Assembly (NCBI GenBank): GCA_003508835.1
Contig: PUFA01000007.1
Location: forward strand, 18,561,001-18,625,000
Reading direction: 5' to 3'
Length of the DNA stretch: 64,000 bases
Origin: Eonycteris spelaea
Lineage: Eukaryota; Chordata; Mammalia; Chiroptera; Pteropodidae
Part shown: positions 47,601 to 58,725 of the stretch, piece by piece
Layout of the letters: every line of letters starts with the position of its first letter
Position numbering within the stretch: the first letter of the stretch is position 1
Position numbers and translations under genes: made by a program
Notes under the pieces: model-generated
Database searches by the model: none
Seen by the model: only the letters and a program-made list of their open reading frames with translations
Told to the model about the DNA's origin: nothing

Positions 47601-47690
47601 CCCCTTCTCTGAGACGTGTACAATCCTCAAGAGGGTTACAATAATAGGGAAAACACAAAACTATACCGATTATTTCTTTTAAAAAATCTT
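44631..47690. other. Unique region, candidate conserved non-coding DNA
   Basis: About 3 kb with almost no recognisable repeat, in contrast to the repeat-dense flanks. Notable motifs are gaacaattgttt (45384-45395), a SOX-like dyad, and a cluster at 46995-47150 with atcgattatcaattgg, ccataattattattctctaa and tttaatcaaagc (homeodomain- and TCF/LEF-like). Open frames (60-67 codons) are unremarkable. Function is inferred only from repeat absence and motif content. Confidence 0.4.
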
Positions 47691-47699
47691 TGAAAACTA

Positions 47700-47830
47700 A
47701 CTTGATGTGGAAGAAAAAACTAGCAGTTAGGATTCACCAGCATCATGGTTGAGCTCTTGTGTAACTTGTTCTCTCAAAACCAACACCCGCTTCTGTAAAA
47801 TTAAGTTAATAATTCTAACCTTACATATTT
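47700..47830 (+). mobile_element. MIR fragment
   Basis: cagcatcatggttgagctct, tgtgtaacttgttctctcaa, and cttctgtaaaattaagttaa follow a decayed sense MIR. Confidence 0.55.
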
Positions 47831-47964
47831 TTTCTGATGCTTGAGGAAACAAGATATATGACAACTGGCATAGAATTGAATCTAATCATGACATCGGTAA
47901 TTTCATATAAAACAACATTCGAAATAGAAACCATCGAAGCCTCCCTCAGGGACTACCAGGTTTC

Positions 47965-48065
47965 TAATTACTGTTCCTTCCTTCATCCATCAACATATAC
48001 AGTACCTGTTAGGTGTCAGGCACTGTGTTGAGACAAAATAAACACAGTCCCAGTTCTCAAAAAAA
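47965..48065 (-). mobile_element. L2 3' fragment, antisense
   Basis: catatacagtacctgttagg, tgtcaggcactgtgttgaga and aataaacacagtcccagttc are the reverse L2 3' end. Confidence 0.75.
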
Positions 48066-48184
48066 ATTAATTCCTTAATGGGTGGCACAGATAACTACAA
48101 AGATGACTGCCATTTTGTGCAGCTGACCTCCACAATTATATTATAAATTGTCTTTATAAAAATACTTAAGGAAAAAGAGTTTTA

Positions 48185-48430
48185 TTTAAGAATTTAGAAG
48201 TCAAACATGTTTAAATCTGAGTGCTATTCTTCCACTGCTCTGCACTCATTAAATTGTATGACCTTGAAATAGTTATCTAGCATATTTTATGTCATTTCTT
48301 TACCACTATTGAGGTAATAATAGTACTTATTCATTGGTTCATTATGAGAATTTATGATAACAAACCTAGAACAGCATGTGGCACATTTAAATATTTAATA
48401 AATTGTAGTGGTTATTATAGTCTTTGATAC
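48185..48430 (+). mobile_element. MIR SINE
   Basis: gtcaaacatgtttaaatctg, actcattaaattgtatgacc, ttgaaatagttatctagcat, tgaggtaataatagtactta, cctagaacagcatgtggcac and aatttaataaattg-type tail follow sense MIR over nearly its full length. Confidence 0.85.
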
Positions 48431-48434
48431 ATGT

Positions 48435-48545
48435 ATTTAATAAATATTTATAGAGTACCTTCTGTGTTGGGATTCATTGGGTTATGGAAATATAAAGTGA
48501 CAAATAGTCATAGGCCCTGAACTCATGGAACTTTGGAATTCTTGG
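48435..48545 (-). mobile_element. L2 3' fragment, antisense
   Basis: tttaataaatatttatagag, taccttctgtgttgggattc and ggccctgaactcatggaact match the reverse L2 3' end. Confidence 0.75.
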
Positions 48546-48589
48546 AAGAAAAAATCAAATCATAGGACTTTAATGGATTACTTAGTCCA

Positions 48590-48905
48590 ATCATTTTATT
48601 TTATAGAAAATAAAACTGAATCCCAGAGAGACATAAATAATATAGAAATAGTAGTTACTGAATTGTTGCTATGCATGTGCCTGGTTCTTTTCTAAGTGTG
48701 TTAGATGTTTTAACTCATTTACTTTGCACAGGTCTACAGCGTATATACTATTACTATCCCCATTTACCAATAAGGTAACTGAAAATCAAAGATTTTAAGT
48801 CAATTGCCTAAGATCACACAGCTAATACGCAGAAGAGACAGAATTTGATTTGGGCAGTCTGGCTTTAAGAGCTAGACTTTTAAGCACTAAGAAATACTGT
48901 CTTTT
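48590..48905 (-). mobile_element. MIR SINE, antisense
   Basis: Long reverse MIR: gtgcctggttcttttctaag, ttttaactcatttactttgc, ctattactatccccatttac, taagatcacacagctaatac, gcagtctggctttaagagc. The first part (48590-48640, aaactgaatcccagagag) looks like a second MIR-type fragment in the same orientation. Confidence 0.85.
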
Positions 48906-49589
48906 AACGTGGATGACTTATCTAAAGATACTCATCAAGAATGATAGTGACAGATGAGGGGCCAGAAGCAAATGTGTCAGATGCAGAGTGACCACATCAC
49001 ACCTACCTAGGATGTATTTAAGTTGCTGTTAAGAAGAAAAGTAACTTTGATTCCAATTTGCACTCGGTTCTTGATTTTTTTTTGAGATCATTTAAAAAGG
49101 CCAACTAAATCTCTGCATTAACAATTAAGCACCAAATAAAAAGATTAATTTCTTTAAATCTGAAGTTTTAGTCTTTTTAAATAAGAGAAGAGTGAGCTGA
49201 ACTTAATTTTATCTATAATAATCTATTTAAAATGCCCAAACTCTTTATTAGGTCTTAAAATTATATTGTCTTTCATGCTTCTAGGGTTCACAGAGCAAGA
49301 ACTCTATCACTGTTATTGCTATTGAAGTAAACTTTTGTCTTACTTTATGTTAATCACCAGAGAATTATTATCTATAAAGGCCTTCATAGAGAAGAAATTA
49401 TTAGAATTGTTCTTGTTCTGAAAATCAGCAGTAACTACTACTTAAGTGTATTAGTCAGTATAAATTAAGTAATGTTCCAGTGACAAACATTTCTGAACAT
49501 GGTATGTTTTCCTCCTCTCTGCATCTTTGCATTTTCTTCCATTTTCATAATTCTTTCTATTGATGATAAGCACAGTGATACTGTATTTA
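48906..49589. other. Unassigned sequence
   Basis: No gene or named repeat. gtgtattagtcagtataaat at 49448 recalls the start of a reverse MLT-type LTR, but no further match follows. Confidence 0.45.
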
Positions 49590-49830
49590 GTGCATGTACC
49601 CCAGACAAAGCATTAGAGCTTACACATCTATCATATTAATGTTCACACAAACCCTGAACAGTATGTATATTTACTCCTATGTGACAGATGAGGAAAGTAC
49701 AACTTAAAGAATTTAAGTGACTTAAATTAGGCTATAATTATAACTGTAAGATCAAGGATTTGAATTTGGATAACATTAGCACAGAACTCACATTTTAAAC
49801 CACATCATATCACTTTAATGCACTAAACTT
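49590..49830 (-). mobile_element. MIR-type SINE, antisense
   Basis: tatgtgacagatgaggaaag, tacaacttaaagaatttaag, tgacttaaattaggc and ctgtaagatcaaggatttga follow reverse MIR with moderate decay. Confidence 0.7.
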
Positions 49831-50234
49831 CTCAACATCTTAGGCCCAGCTAAAGGATCCCCTGTCTTGTGAAGCACTGTAGACACCCCCAGTCAGAGGT
49901 ATGTGTGCTTTCCCCTCCATCCTCAGAGTACTGAGTAAAAGACATCACTTAGCAGTTACCTCATTCTATACAACTGTGTGTTCACATGACCATCTCACAG
50001 TAAGCCTAGGCAAACAGATGGCTATAATTAGCTCCAATGAGTAGTAGGAGGATTTATACAGAGCGATCTTTACCCCAGACCACCAGTCTCAGAGTAAATG
50101 GACCATCCCATACTTTAGCAGCAGTTTATTGTCAGGCTGCTTGTGCAGACTTGCCTCTCTGAATAGGCTCAGAATACGGGCATCACTGGTAGTAAGAGAC
50201 CTCAAGAGTAAGACATGAGAAAAACACAAAATAT
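49831..50234. other. Unassigned sequence
   Basis: No gene or repeat recognised. Confidence 0.5.
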
Positions 50235-50239
50235 ATTCA

Positions 50240-50765
50240 ATTATTGCACATAAATTTGTACACCTACTACATGCAGGAGCTGTGCTAGGCACTGGGGATA
50301 CAACAATAAGGAAGATGGCCATGGTCTCTGACTTTATAAAGTTTATATGATTGTGAGAGGATAGATAAGAAACCAGGAAGCAAATTATGAAAACAATCAA
50401 AAGTTGTGGTAAGTTTAAAGTAGTTATTTGAAGAGGAATCAATAACAATTAGACTGCAACAACAAAATAAAATGGTAGCTGATGATAGATAGATAGATCA
50501 ATAGACAGACAGACAGATGACAGATAAACAGATAGACAGATGCATCGATACACAGATACATAGATAGATACATAGACGGACATAAGCAGGGTTATGTGAG
50601 AGATAGAGGTGGCCACTTTCGATGGTATGGTTAGGGAAGACCTCACTAAGACGGTGGTATTTAAGCTAAGACCTGAAGTTTTAAAAAAGCCAAGTAGATA
50701 AGATGAAGAATAAGAACATTTTAGGCAGAGCAAAAGGCCTCAAGGTGGGAAGGTTAGATATAGTC
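50240..50765 (-). mobile_element. L2 3' part, antisense, carrying a GATA/GACA repeat
   Basis: Reverse L2: tacacctactacatgcagga, gctgtgctaggcactgggga, tggtctctgactttataaag, then after the simple repeat ggttagggaagacctcacta, taagacctgaagtttt and gcaaaaggcctcaaggtggg. Minus-strand frames of 119 and 94 codons here are L2 and microsatellite translations, not genes. Confidence 0.85.
50481..50582. repeat. GATA/GACA compound microsatellite
   Basis: About 100 bp of gatagatagatag units mixed with gacagacagacag and cagatacatagata units. The composition is like Bkm-type repeats. It arose or inserted within L2 sequence. Confidence 0.92.
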
Positions 50766-50899
50766 TGACAACCTCCATGCATAACTGAAGCCCTCAATTC
50801 CCTCTTGAATTTCAGATGGCATATTGATAGTAGCACTCAGATGTTGTAATAAAAATTTCAACGTTAACGAATTCTTGATTTTCTTCCAAAATATTTTTC

Positions 50900-51458
50900 T
50901 TCTCCAGTATTGGTAAATAGTTCTACAATTCACCCACTTGCTATAGCCAAAAAGTTTGGATTGTTTTTAAGGCAGAGTCAAAAAAAAATTTCCGGGTTGC
51001 CTCTATCTTCACAATATTTCCCAAATTTAGCTACTCCCTCTGATCTCCTTCTCTACTGAACTGCACTACCATTATCACCTACCTGGAAGTCCTATTTGGT
51101 CTTTTTGCATCTACTCTTTCATTCCTACATTTTATTCTCTGCACAGCAGCCTAAGAGTTTACATCCACTTTCTGCTCAAAATATCCATTACCTTCTCACG
51201 TGACTTAGAATGACATTCAAAATCCTTACCACTGGTGGCCCCCTCCTCCCTTTTACCTTGTTTCTTACTATGATGTTTCCCTCTTACTTTTTGCTCCAGT
51301 AACTCAGACTTCTTAATGTTCCCTAAATATACTAAAAACATTTGTGTCCTTTGCACTTAATTGTAAGATATACGAACACAACATTTGCTATTTTGTCCAT
51401 TGTGAAATCTTTAGCATCTCTATCTGGAACATAAAAAGTACTCAAGAAATATTTGTTG
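50900..51458 (+). mobile_element. L2 3' part
   Basis: Sense L2: catttattctctgcacagca, ccattaccttctcacgtgac, ttagaatgacattcaaaatc, cttaccactggtggccccct, tcctttgcacttaattgtaa, tagcatctctatctggaaca, taaaaagtactcaagaaata and tttgttgaa. It lies back to back with the antisense L2 on its left. Confidence 0.85.
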
Positions 51459-51570
51459 AAGGAAAGAGATAAGGAAGGAAAAGGATGGAAGGATGGGAGG
51501 GAGGGAAACAGGAGAGAAAAGAAGGAAGGAAAAAAGGAAAGAAGCAAAGAAGCGAGAAAGAAATACCAGT
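51459..51570. repeat. GA-rich (GGAA/GAAGGA) low-complexity tract
   Basis: About 110 bp of nearly pure purine (ggaaggatgggagggaggga and gaaggaaggaaaaaaggaaa). It grew from the 3' tail of the L2. The 121-codon minus frame over it (51332-51697) is translated low complexity (Leu/Ser/Phe/Pro-rich). Confidence 0.9.
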
Positions 51571-52049
51571 CAAGCAGGCAAGAAGGCTCCTTATGTGTTC
51601 TAGAAACACTCAGAAGGCTATGAGCATGGGGTGCAAGAAGAAGGAAGGGTAGTATAAGGGGGTAAGAATGGAATTGAATAGAGAAGCCAGGTCTCATGAT
51701 AGTTTTTGGATATCATAGGAAGTTCAGATATTATTCTAAGCACAGTGGGAAGCCCAGAAAGCCTTTTCAAAACAAACATAAGTAAAGTACACTGAGGCTG
51801 TAGCTACACATACAAATAATTTGCACTCCTCTCCTTCTTTTTCTCTACTGACAAAGTCTTTAACATTGAGTGAAACAATCAATTCCATTTAAATAGTCAA
51901 ACTGATTAACGCTTATCCCAAAAAAAATAACTGATATAAGGACACATTCCTTACCCGTCTCAACTATACTAAAGTAAACGCATGCCAGAATGATTCACTG
52001 AATAAGGCTCAGCACAAGCAGATGTTTAGTACAATTGTCTCCTGCTTTT
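51571..52049. other. Unassigned sequence
   Basis: 51680-51790 (catgatagtttttggatatc, aagttcagatattattctaa) may be L2-related; no gene. Confidence 0.4.
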
Positions 52050-52250
52050 AGGAAAAGACAAGGACTTAGGAATTAGAAAGACTGGAGTCTAAAAACCAAC
52101 CCCATTTCTAGCTGGGTGACCTACTCTCTCTAATTATTAGTGCCCTTCATCTCTAAAATGGGAAATTAAACCTACATTTCAACTTTATTATGATTATTAA
52201 ATAAAATAGGATACATAAAGGACTCGAGACACAGTAGGTGTTTTATTTTT
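52050..52250 (+). mobile_element. MIR SINE
   Basis: gacttaggaattagaaagac, tggagtctaaaaaccaaccc, catttctagctgggtgacct, catctctaaaatgggaaatt, agacacagtaggtgttt follow sense MIR. Confidence 0.85.
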
Positions 52251-54334
52251 TTATAGTCAGTGAAGGACAAGAGAGAGGGGCTTTAATCACTCAGTACCTG
52301 CTTTAAGGACAAACACTACCTATCGGGGAGGTTCTGCCTTATGAACTTTTATCATCTCCTACTGACAAGCTATAGAAAGAGAGAGATGTTACTTCATTAC
52401 ATCCATTGGAGAAATATGATGTAAGAAGACATGCTATAAAACTATAAAAAACTATATAAAGAAGACATACCGAAGAACTATAAATTTTATGACAACATTT
52501 GGTGCTGAGACCAGACTCCCTGCCAGTCTAGAGAGGTTGTTTAACAGGAGCATGCTATATAAAGACCTCAAATCATTTGCTTTTGAGAACTCAAGAGCCC
52601 AGGTACCAGTCTGTTGGCTCCCCACAATTATGGTTTCTGCAGTGCTCAAAGAAATACACCAAGTCATATTCTGTGTCTAAAGTTTCCTTCTCATGGAGCC
52701 AAGTGATTGGTGTTTCATTTGGGGCACAAAGGGGCAGCTTCAAGAATTGCAGTGGCTCCATTTTCGAAGGAGAGCTGCAAAGTAGTGTCCTACAGCTTTA
52801 AGAAAAGCCTAGGCAAAGTCAATTAAGAGAGTTTTGTATTAACAGTTCTAGAGCTTTCGAATTCATTTCCTTAACAAGAGTTAAATTTACTTACATGCAA
52901 AATCTGGTCACGACTACTTCAGAAATAATGAAAAAATGGTTCCATTGAGCAGACACAAATATTTATTGGACAGAACTAAATGTCTTTCAAGATTATCAAG
53001 GGTTGTCAGTGTTTACGCCCAGAGAAGATGTAATCATTCTGTTTTCATCACCTGTTGCTTTTTAATTTCCTCTCTCATTGAGAAGCCTGTTGCTGCACAG
53101 ACAATAACATCACTGTCTATATGTATATACACAAATTGAATGGGAGCTTTGGTCCTGGGACAAGATATGCTAAAATAACAACGAAAAATAGATTATGCCT
53201 GCCAAAGAGCTATTTGGAAATAGTGAAGAAGATGTGCTATCAGTGGCCATGCTTACACAATGGAAATCACAAGACAAAGAAAGAAGCATGCACTTTTCTG
53301 AAATGTATTTGAGTATCTTTCAAGGATAAATTAAAATTGTTTAATAAAATCCTCATTATTGTTGAGCTTTCTAAGATAACTCCAAAGGAGTAATTGACTA
53401 TAGGGGGATACAGACTTAAAGAAACTTGGGTCCAAGATTTAAGATGTGAATCACAAAATTATTATTTGGCATAAGGCTAATTGATTATTTTCTATAAACT
53501 CCAGTCTCTACATTTGAAAATAGAATAGCAAATATTTGCTCCTAGGTTTGCTTTGACGATAACATATGATCACACCAATGAAAGTTCTGGGTAAACTGTG
53601 AATTAGGGTACAAAAATATCAGTGATTATTGTACATTATAGAATAATAATACCTGTGTAGAAAACCAGAGGATATTTTGAGTTCCTCCACTGCTTGAAAA
53701 AATAATTTTCCCATCTCATCTGTTTTCTAGAGCTTATAATAAGGTTTAGTCCTGTTAAGGACACATGGTTCTTCACCCTAAAATAGCCAGGGATGAGGCC
53801 AGGCCAGAGATCTGAGTGGGAAATTCAGTTCTACATTGCCCCTTAGTGATCTAAGATCTGAACAGATTTGAAAGTAGAAATCAAAGCTTTCCTTCATTTG
53901 CCCCATCAGTGAGTTAATAATCATGCAATAACATAACTTCCCATCCTTTCCAGAGCATCATGGTGCTAGAAGGATGATCAATGGTAAAGGGAGATTTGGG
54001 GGATACAGCTGTGTCTTTGGGGGACTCCTTTGCATGATGCAGGGACCTAAAATCCAACCTTGAATTTACAAGGGTAATTTCAGTCGAAGGAGAAGAGATT
54101 TAGAGTGGAAAACACATCTTATCCAAGCTGGTTTTCTAACAATTTTATGAAGGAAGGCTATCAAATACCATGCTCATGGAATGTCTTTTGTTCTCTTATC
54201 CACCAAATAACAAGAACTTTTCCTTCAAATACAGGCAGAAAATTCTCAAGAAAGCTTTATTTGACTTCCTCCATCTCCAATCCAACCTGGTTTAGGTATT
54301 TCTCCTCTAGTCCACATTTAAGAGTTACTCTGTG
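52251..54334. other. Unassigned region
   Basis: About 2 kb without a recognisable repeat or gene. Frames of 63-78 codons show no family signature. Confidence 0.45.
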
Positions 54335-54337
54335 CTA

Positions 54338-54500
54338 TTAATTTGTCTCTCTTCCCCACTGGAATACTAGCACTTTGAGGACACAGGGCACAGGGCACAA
54401 GTAGAATCTATTCAGTTCCTACCACTGTTCTATTCAGGGCCTACGATCCTGCCTGGCGTATATAAAGCATTCAGTACAAATACTGGAAGAATTAATAGCT
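54338..54500 (+). mobile_element. L2 3' end
   Basis: ttgtctctcttccccactgg, aatactagcactttgaggac, acagggcacagggcacaa, acgatcctgcctggcgtata and taaagcattcagtacaaata follow the sense L2 3' end. Confidence 0.8.
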
Positions 54501-56499
54501 GATAGGAATCTGTTGGAAAGCAGCGGCAGCCTGGAAGTCCTCGCACGTGTGCTTTTATATGTTATTGATTAGAGCAGAACAGGACGATGTTCGATGCATG
54601 GTCCCGATCGAAAGAAAATAACCAAAACCAAGAAAGCATCAGCAACAAAATTCCTGTTACCAACTTAGAAAGGGACGCAGTCATCATGGATGAGACTGAG
54701 AGACACAAAAATTCAGTCGGGTACCTCAGGCAGTAATTGCTTCAACGTCATTGTTTTCGTCATATCATCTTCCTAAAGTGATCGCGAGTAATAGCTTTCC
54801 AAGTAAGAAAGTCTGTCAGTCAGTGCTAGCATTTTTGTGAAGGAAAAAGAGGTAATAAGAATGTTAAAAATATCATCTCTGCCAGATAGAAGAAAAAAAA
54901 AAGATAAAATGTTCATATATAAGAAACGGATAGATGGGTGGATGGATAATAACTCAGTAATTATAGTGCTGGCAGTACAAACAAAAAAGAAAACCTGCAA
55001 TACATAGTAAGATACATGGTGCACACATATACACATACATGTTCTATTTACATATAAAATATAGAATATATACAATAAAAATATATATATATATACTCGT
55101 AAATATCCAAAATAGAAACATGGAATAATATTTTGGCTTAATGTCCTCATGTTTAGTGAAAAATCTTAACACATCTTCATTGTTTGAAATAAACATTTTC
55201 AATGGTATTTGTGGTCGGGGAACAAGAGACGTTTGCACTTATTATATTAAGTACAGAAAAAATTCTCTCTGTACCACTTGCATTATATACCAGGTTTCCA
55301 TATAGTCATAGGTTCCCTATTCTGCTCCAATAGCCTATCTGTCTATTACTCTATAAATACTACATTGACTTAATTCACATAAATGGCATTTTTTTTTTTG
55401 GTTAGGAGTAGGTTCTGCATGTCATATCAAATTACTAATTATGTATTTTAAATCATGTGTATGTTTAATAATACTTTTTTCAGCTTAATTGGGTTCCCAA
55501 AGGATGTGTGTTTAATCCCTCTCCATATTTTTCAACTTATCCTCATGCATCTATTCTTTGTTTCTTGGTAGCAGGTACATACATGTATGTCAGCGTAATA
55601 CTTGGAGCCTCAGTTCCTTCATTGCTCAAATGGAATTACTCCCATTACTTCATGATATTGCTGTACAGACTGAAAGGAACACCATGTTCAAAATATTTCA
55701 TAAAAGGCACAAGGCATGGAATAGATTCTTCCTGCAGTACGTTTTACATAGTGGATACAAATTAAATGCATGTGACATGAGGGGAAATGATGCTGGGCTA
55801 CTTGGGCTAGAAAACCATTTCTATGTTTCTAAAGGCACATGACACTTACCTAATATTAATTACATAAACATCTTAGACATCTTTCTTAACCTTCATCCCC
55901 AAGGAATAGGTTTAGTAAACATAAATCTCTTCAGTCAAAGCAAAGATATAATAAAAAAAATCACAAAGATTTGTTTTTCTTCTCAAATGACAAAGCTAAT
56001 CTCATAAAGGCATCATTTCTCAAAAAAATATATATATATATATATGCTTAATTGGTTTAGGAGGGCAGCACATCACCCACAAATATCACTTATAATGCAC
56101 TAGCTTGTTTTCTGTGTAGTCATAGAAATATCCCACAAGGAAAAGAGAGCAATAGATACATAATACTATTATAGGAGGCAGATCATAGATCTTCTCTCCT
56201 CTCCCTTTCTTTTCTTTTCTTACTTTCTTAATAACATTCATGCATGTCAGGACTACTTGTTAAAAAGGGTATAGAAAAATTAAGTTTTAGCACCAACATA
56301 ATAGCCTAAGACTCAAAATGTATAGACAGTGAAGAGAATGTGGCCTTGAACTATTTCTTAGATTATTTATCAGGTACAACAATTGGCAAACCACACACTC
56401 AGAAATAGGTATTTTCAAAACTCTCAGATCTCTCTTCTGGGAACTAGCTTTCTCCATTTGACACGTTCCCAAACATATCCAAGATTCTCACACACAGCA
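54501..56499. other. Unassigned region with a CpG-retaining patch
   Basis: Positions 54523-54786 hold 13 CpG dinucleotides in about 264 bp, far more than the surrounding DNA, including an E-box cacgtg (54544-54549) and aacgtca. Two AT runs (about 55081-55096 and 56029-56045) and a pyrimidine tract (56190-56232) follow. No gene is recognised; the 125-codon minus frame at 54773-55150 is AT-repeat translation (Tyr/Ile-rich). Confidence 0.45.
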
Positions 56500-56640
56500 C
56501 AAGTTCTGAATTCATGAGACTCAGACTTGCAATCTGCCACCACGACATACTAATAAAACCTTGAAGGTAATTTGATTTCCTAAGCCTTAGTTTCTCATCT
56601 GTAATATTAAGTTGGTACCTCCATTTCACCCATCTCACAT
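56500..56640 (+). mobile_element. MIR SINE
   Basis: gacttgcaatctgccaccac, accttgaaggtaatttgatt, tcctaagccttagtttctca and tctgtaatattaagttggta follow sense MIR. Confidence 0.75.
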
Positions 56641-57239
56641 CAAGGACTATAGAAGTACAAATTCAAAAAAAAAAAAAAGAAAAAGAAAAATGCACGTCTC
56701 ATACAAACATATAATGACCACGTGTCAACGTTTTATTGAACTCATTAATAAGAGAAATGGCAAGATGATAAAGCTAGTTCAAAGGAGAATTAGAAAAGCT
56801 GAGGAAATTCAGCCACTGAAAGAATGTTAAAGTAAGATTACTATAGGGCAATAAATTCATAAGCTTTATAGATATTATTTTTTTCCTCTGGACAGAAGTA
56901 ATTTGCATGCTTACCAGAAAAACACATCTCAAAATATAATTTTACAGAGTCATGGTTCTAATAAGTAGTAAACAGTAAATCAAAAGTACATTCATTTAGG
57001 AGAACTAAATGGTTCTTAGTTAGACCTGTTAGATAATACCCCAGTATAAATCTGAAAAGACATAGAGTCATCCTTTTCCACATTTTGGTTAATATTTCTT
57101 AGTAGTACAAAGTATTTGTCAAATTTATTTCATGTTATGCTTTTTTCATAATTACTGCAATTGCTACTACTACTATCAACATAATCATTTATTTTGAAGG
57201 AGCTTATATGCCCAGAAGCCTTTGTAAATTTATAATTTC
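56641..57239. other. Unassigned sequence
   Basis: Contains an A-rich run near 56666-56680. No gene; the 72-codon plus frame starting at 56612 is Lys/Arg-rich because of that run. Confidence 0.5.
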
Positions 57240-57440
57240 TTTTATTTATGTATTTTTTCCTATTCATTGTTCTAAGTGGTACAAATGTAAATATGAGTGA
57301 GAAAAATTTTCAAGGCCTCAAGAAACTTTAAGACTAGAACAGGAAATGGAAACAAACAAACAAAAACAAACAGTGTATGTTCTATAACAGTGAATGTTCT
57401 GTACATTATAAGGGTACAAAGAAGCTGGCAAATTTGTCTA
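57240..57440 (-). mobile_element. L2 3' fragment, antisense
   Basis: tattcattgttctaagtggt, acaaatgtaaatatgagtga, caaggcctcaagaaacttta and agactagaacaggaaatgga are a decayed reverse L2 3' end. Confidence 0.55.
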
Positions 57441-57689
57441 ATTCTGCCCATGAGAGGCAAGGAACTGAATAGATAAACTCTTGCTTCATATGTGCAGCAA
57501 AACAGCCAACGGGCAGGAGACTGAGACTCTAATTTGAAGAATTATGCATAAATAATGAGGACTGAAATAACTCATCACCCACACTTAGAGAACTGAAAAG
57601 TGATGAACGATGACAGTGGCAAGGTGATATGTAGTCATCTTGAAAAGTTTTCTCTTTCTAATTTGTAGAATTTGCAAACAAATGATAAT

Positions 57690-57895
57690 GTTTCCATAAT
57701 AAGGAAAGGGGACTGAACTAGGGGCCAAGATGCCTGGATTCTAAAACGTTTTCATTCAATGACTAACAGTGATTATTTAAAATTTACTCTTTGATTCTGG
57801 GTCTCAATTTTCTATTTGGAAAATAAAGGTTGCTGGACTGCATGCTGAAACAAATCTCATAGATTTGACGATGTCTACAGCAGTCTGAAATCTAT
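57690..57895 (+). mobile_element. MIR-related SINE
   Basis: ccaagatgcctggattctaa, ttctgggtctcaattttcta, tttggaaaataaaggttgct, then a non-standard tail ggactgcatgctgaaac and cagtctgaaatctatgggaa. The tail resembles those at 34196 and 35440. Confidence 0.65.
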
Positions 57896-58239
57896 GGGAA
57901 GTGGATTTTGAAGCAGTTATTAAGCAGTGCCTTCAAGATCAAAACCTTTGGAAGTGAGGTAAAGGGGGCAAGAGTGGGCAGAAGGAGTAGTTGAGCTGTG
58001 ATACAGGATGAAGGGAATTATCAGCCAACTTCATAGGAAGCTCTGGAGCTAGAACAACCTTTCACTACCCTAAGAAAGGTTATAATTTTGAGCAAGGTGG
58101 CTCTTCAGGTGACATAATCCCTAAATGGCAAGGTGTCACTTCCCTGACAGTAAAAGTTATTGGTCAACAGAAAACCCGATAGGAAGAGAAATGCTTGGAC
58201 ATCACAGTGTCCATCACAGGTAGTTCATGATTAGTCACA
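57896..58239. other. Unassigned sequence
   Basis: No gene or repeat recognised. Confidence 0.5.
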
Positions 58240-58565
58240 TTACCTGTCCAGTTAACTTGTGTACTACTCTCCATTCCCTATCCCAACTCTGTTCTACCTA
58301 CGTGAAATTATTTACAGATTCTCAAACTTGCCTTTGAAAGCATACTCTCTATTCCCAGCACCACTACCCTGACCTACAGACCCCTAGGTTCTCAATTTAA
58401 ATCACTTCTTTCTGGATGCCTTCCATGACATCCTAGGTGGGGAGTAAGTTCCTTAGCTGTGCTCACTATATTGCTTATTATTTCTTAATGTATCTGATTC
58501 CTTTTTCAAACTATAAATTATTTGAAGTTGTTTAATGATACTTCTGATATTTACCACATAGGAAT
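58240..58565 (+). mobile_element. L2 3' part
   Basis: Sense L2 with decay: ctctgttctacctacgtgaa, tctttctggatgccttccat, gacatcctaggtggggagta, gctgtgctcactatattgct. Confidence 0.6.
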
Positions 58566-58725
58566 ATACTTTTGTTTTTTAAAAAATAATAGATAAGTGA
58601 AAATGTGACTTCTGGAGATAGTAAATTAGAGTCATACTGTGAGTATTTCAATCCAAAGGATTGGAGAAATAGTCTTGAAAAATTAGAAGATAAAAAATAA
58701 CATGAGAAACCAGTATGAGAAAATA

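Noticed and set aside
50089..50733. Two minus-strand frames of 119 and 94 codons
   Set aside because: They translate antisense L2 and the GATA/GACA microsatellite (repeated Tyr/Ile/Ser/Val patterns).
51332..51697. 121-codon minus-strand frame rich in Leu, Ser, Phe and Pro
   Set aside because: It is the translation of a GA-rich low-complexity tract and flanking L2.
54773..55150. 125-codon minus frame with hydrophobic runs suggesting membrane segments
   Set aside because: The hydrophobic Tyr/Ile/Phe runs come from AT-rich and (TA)n sequence; no start context or family support.
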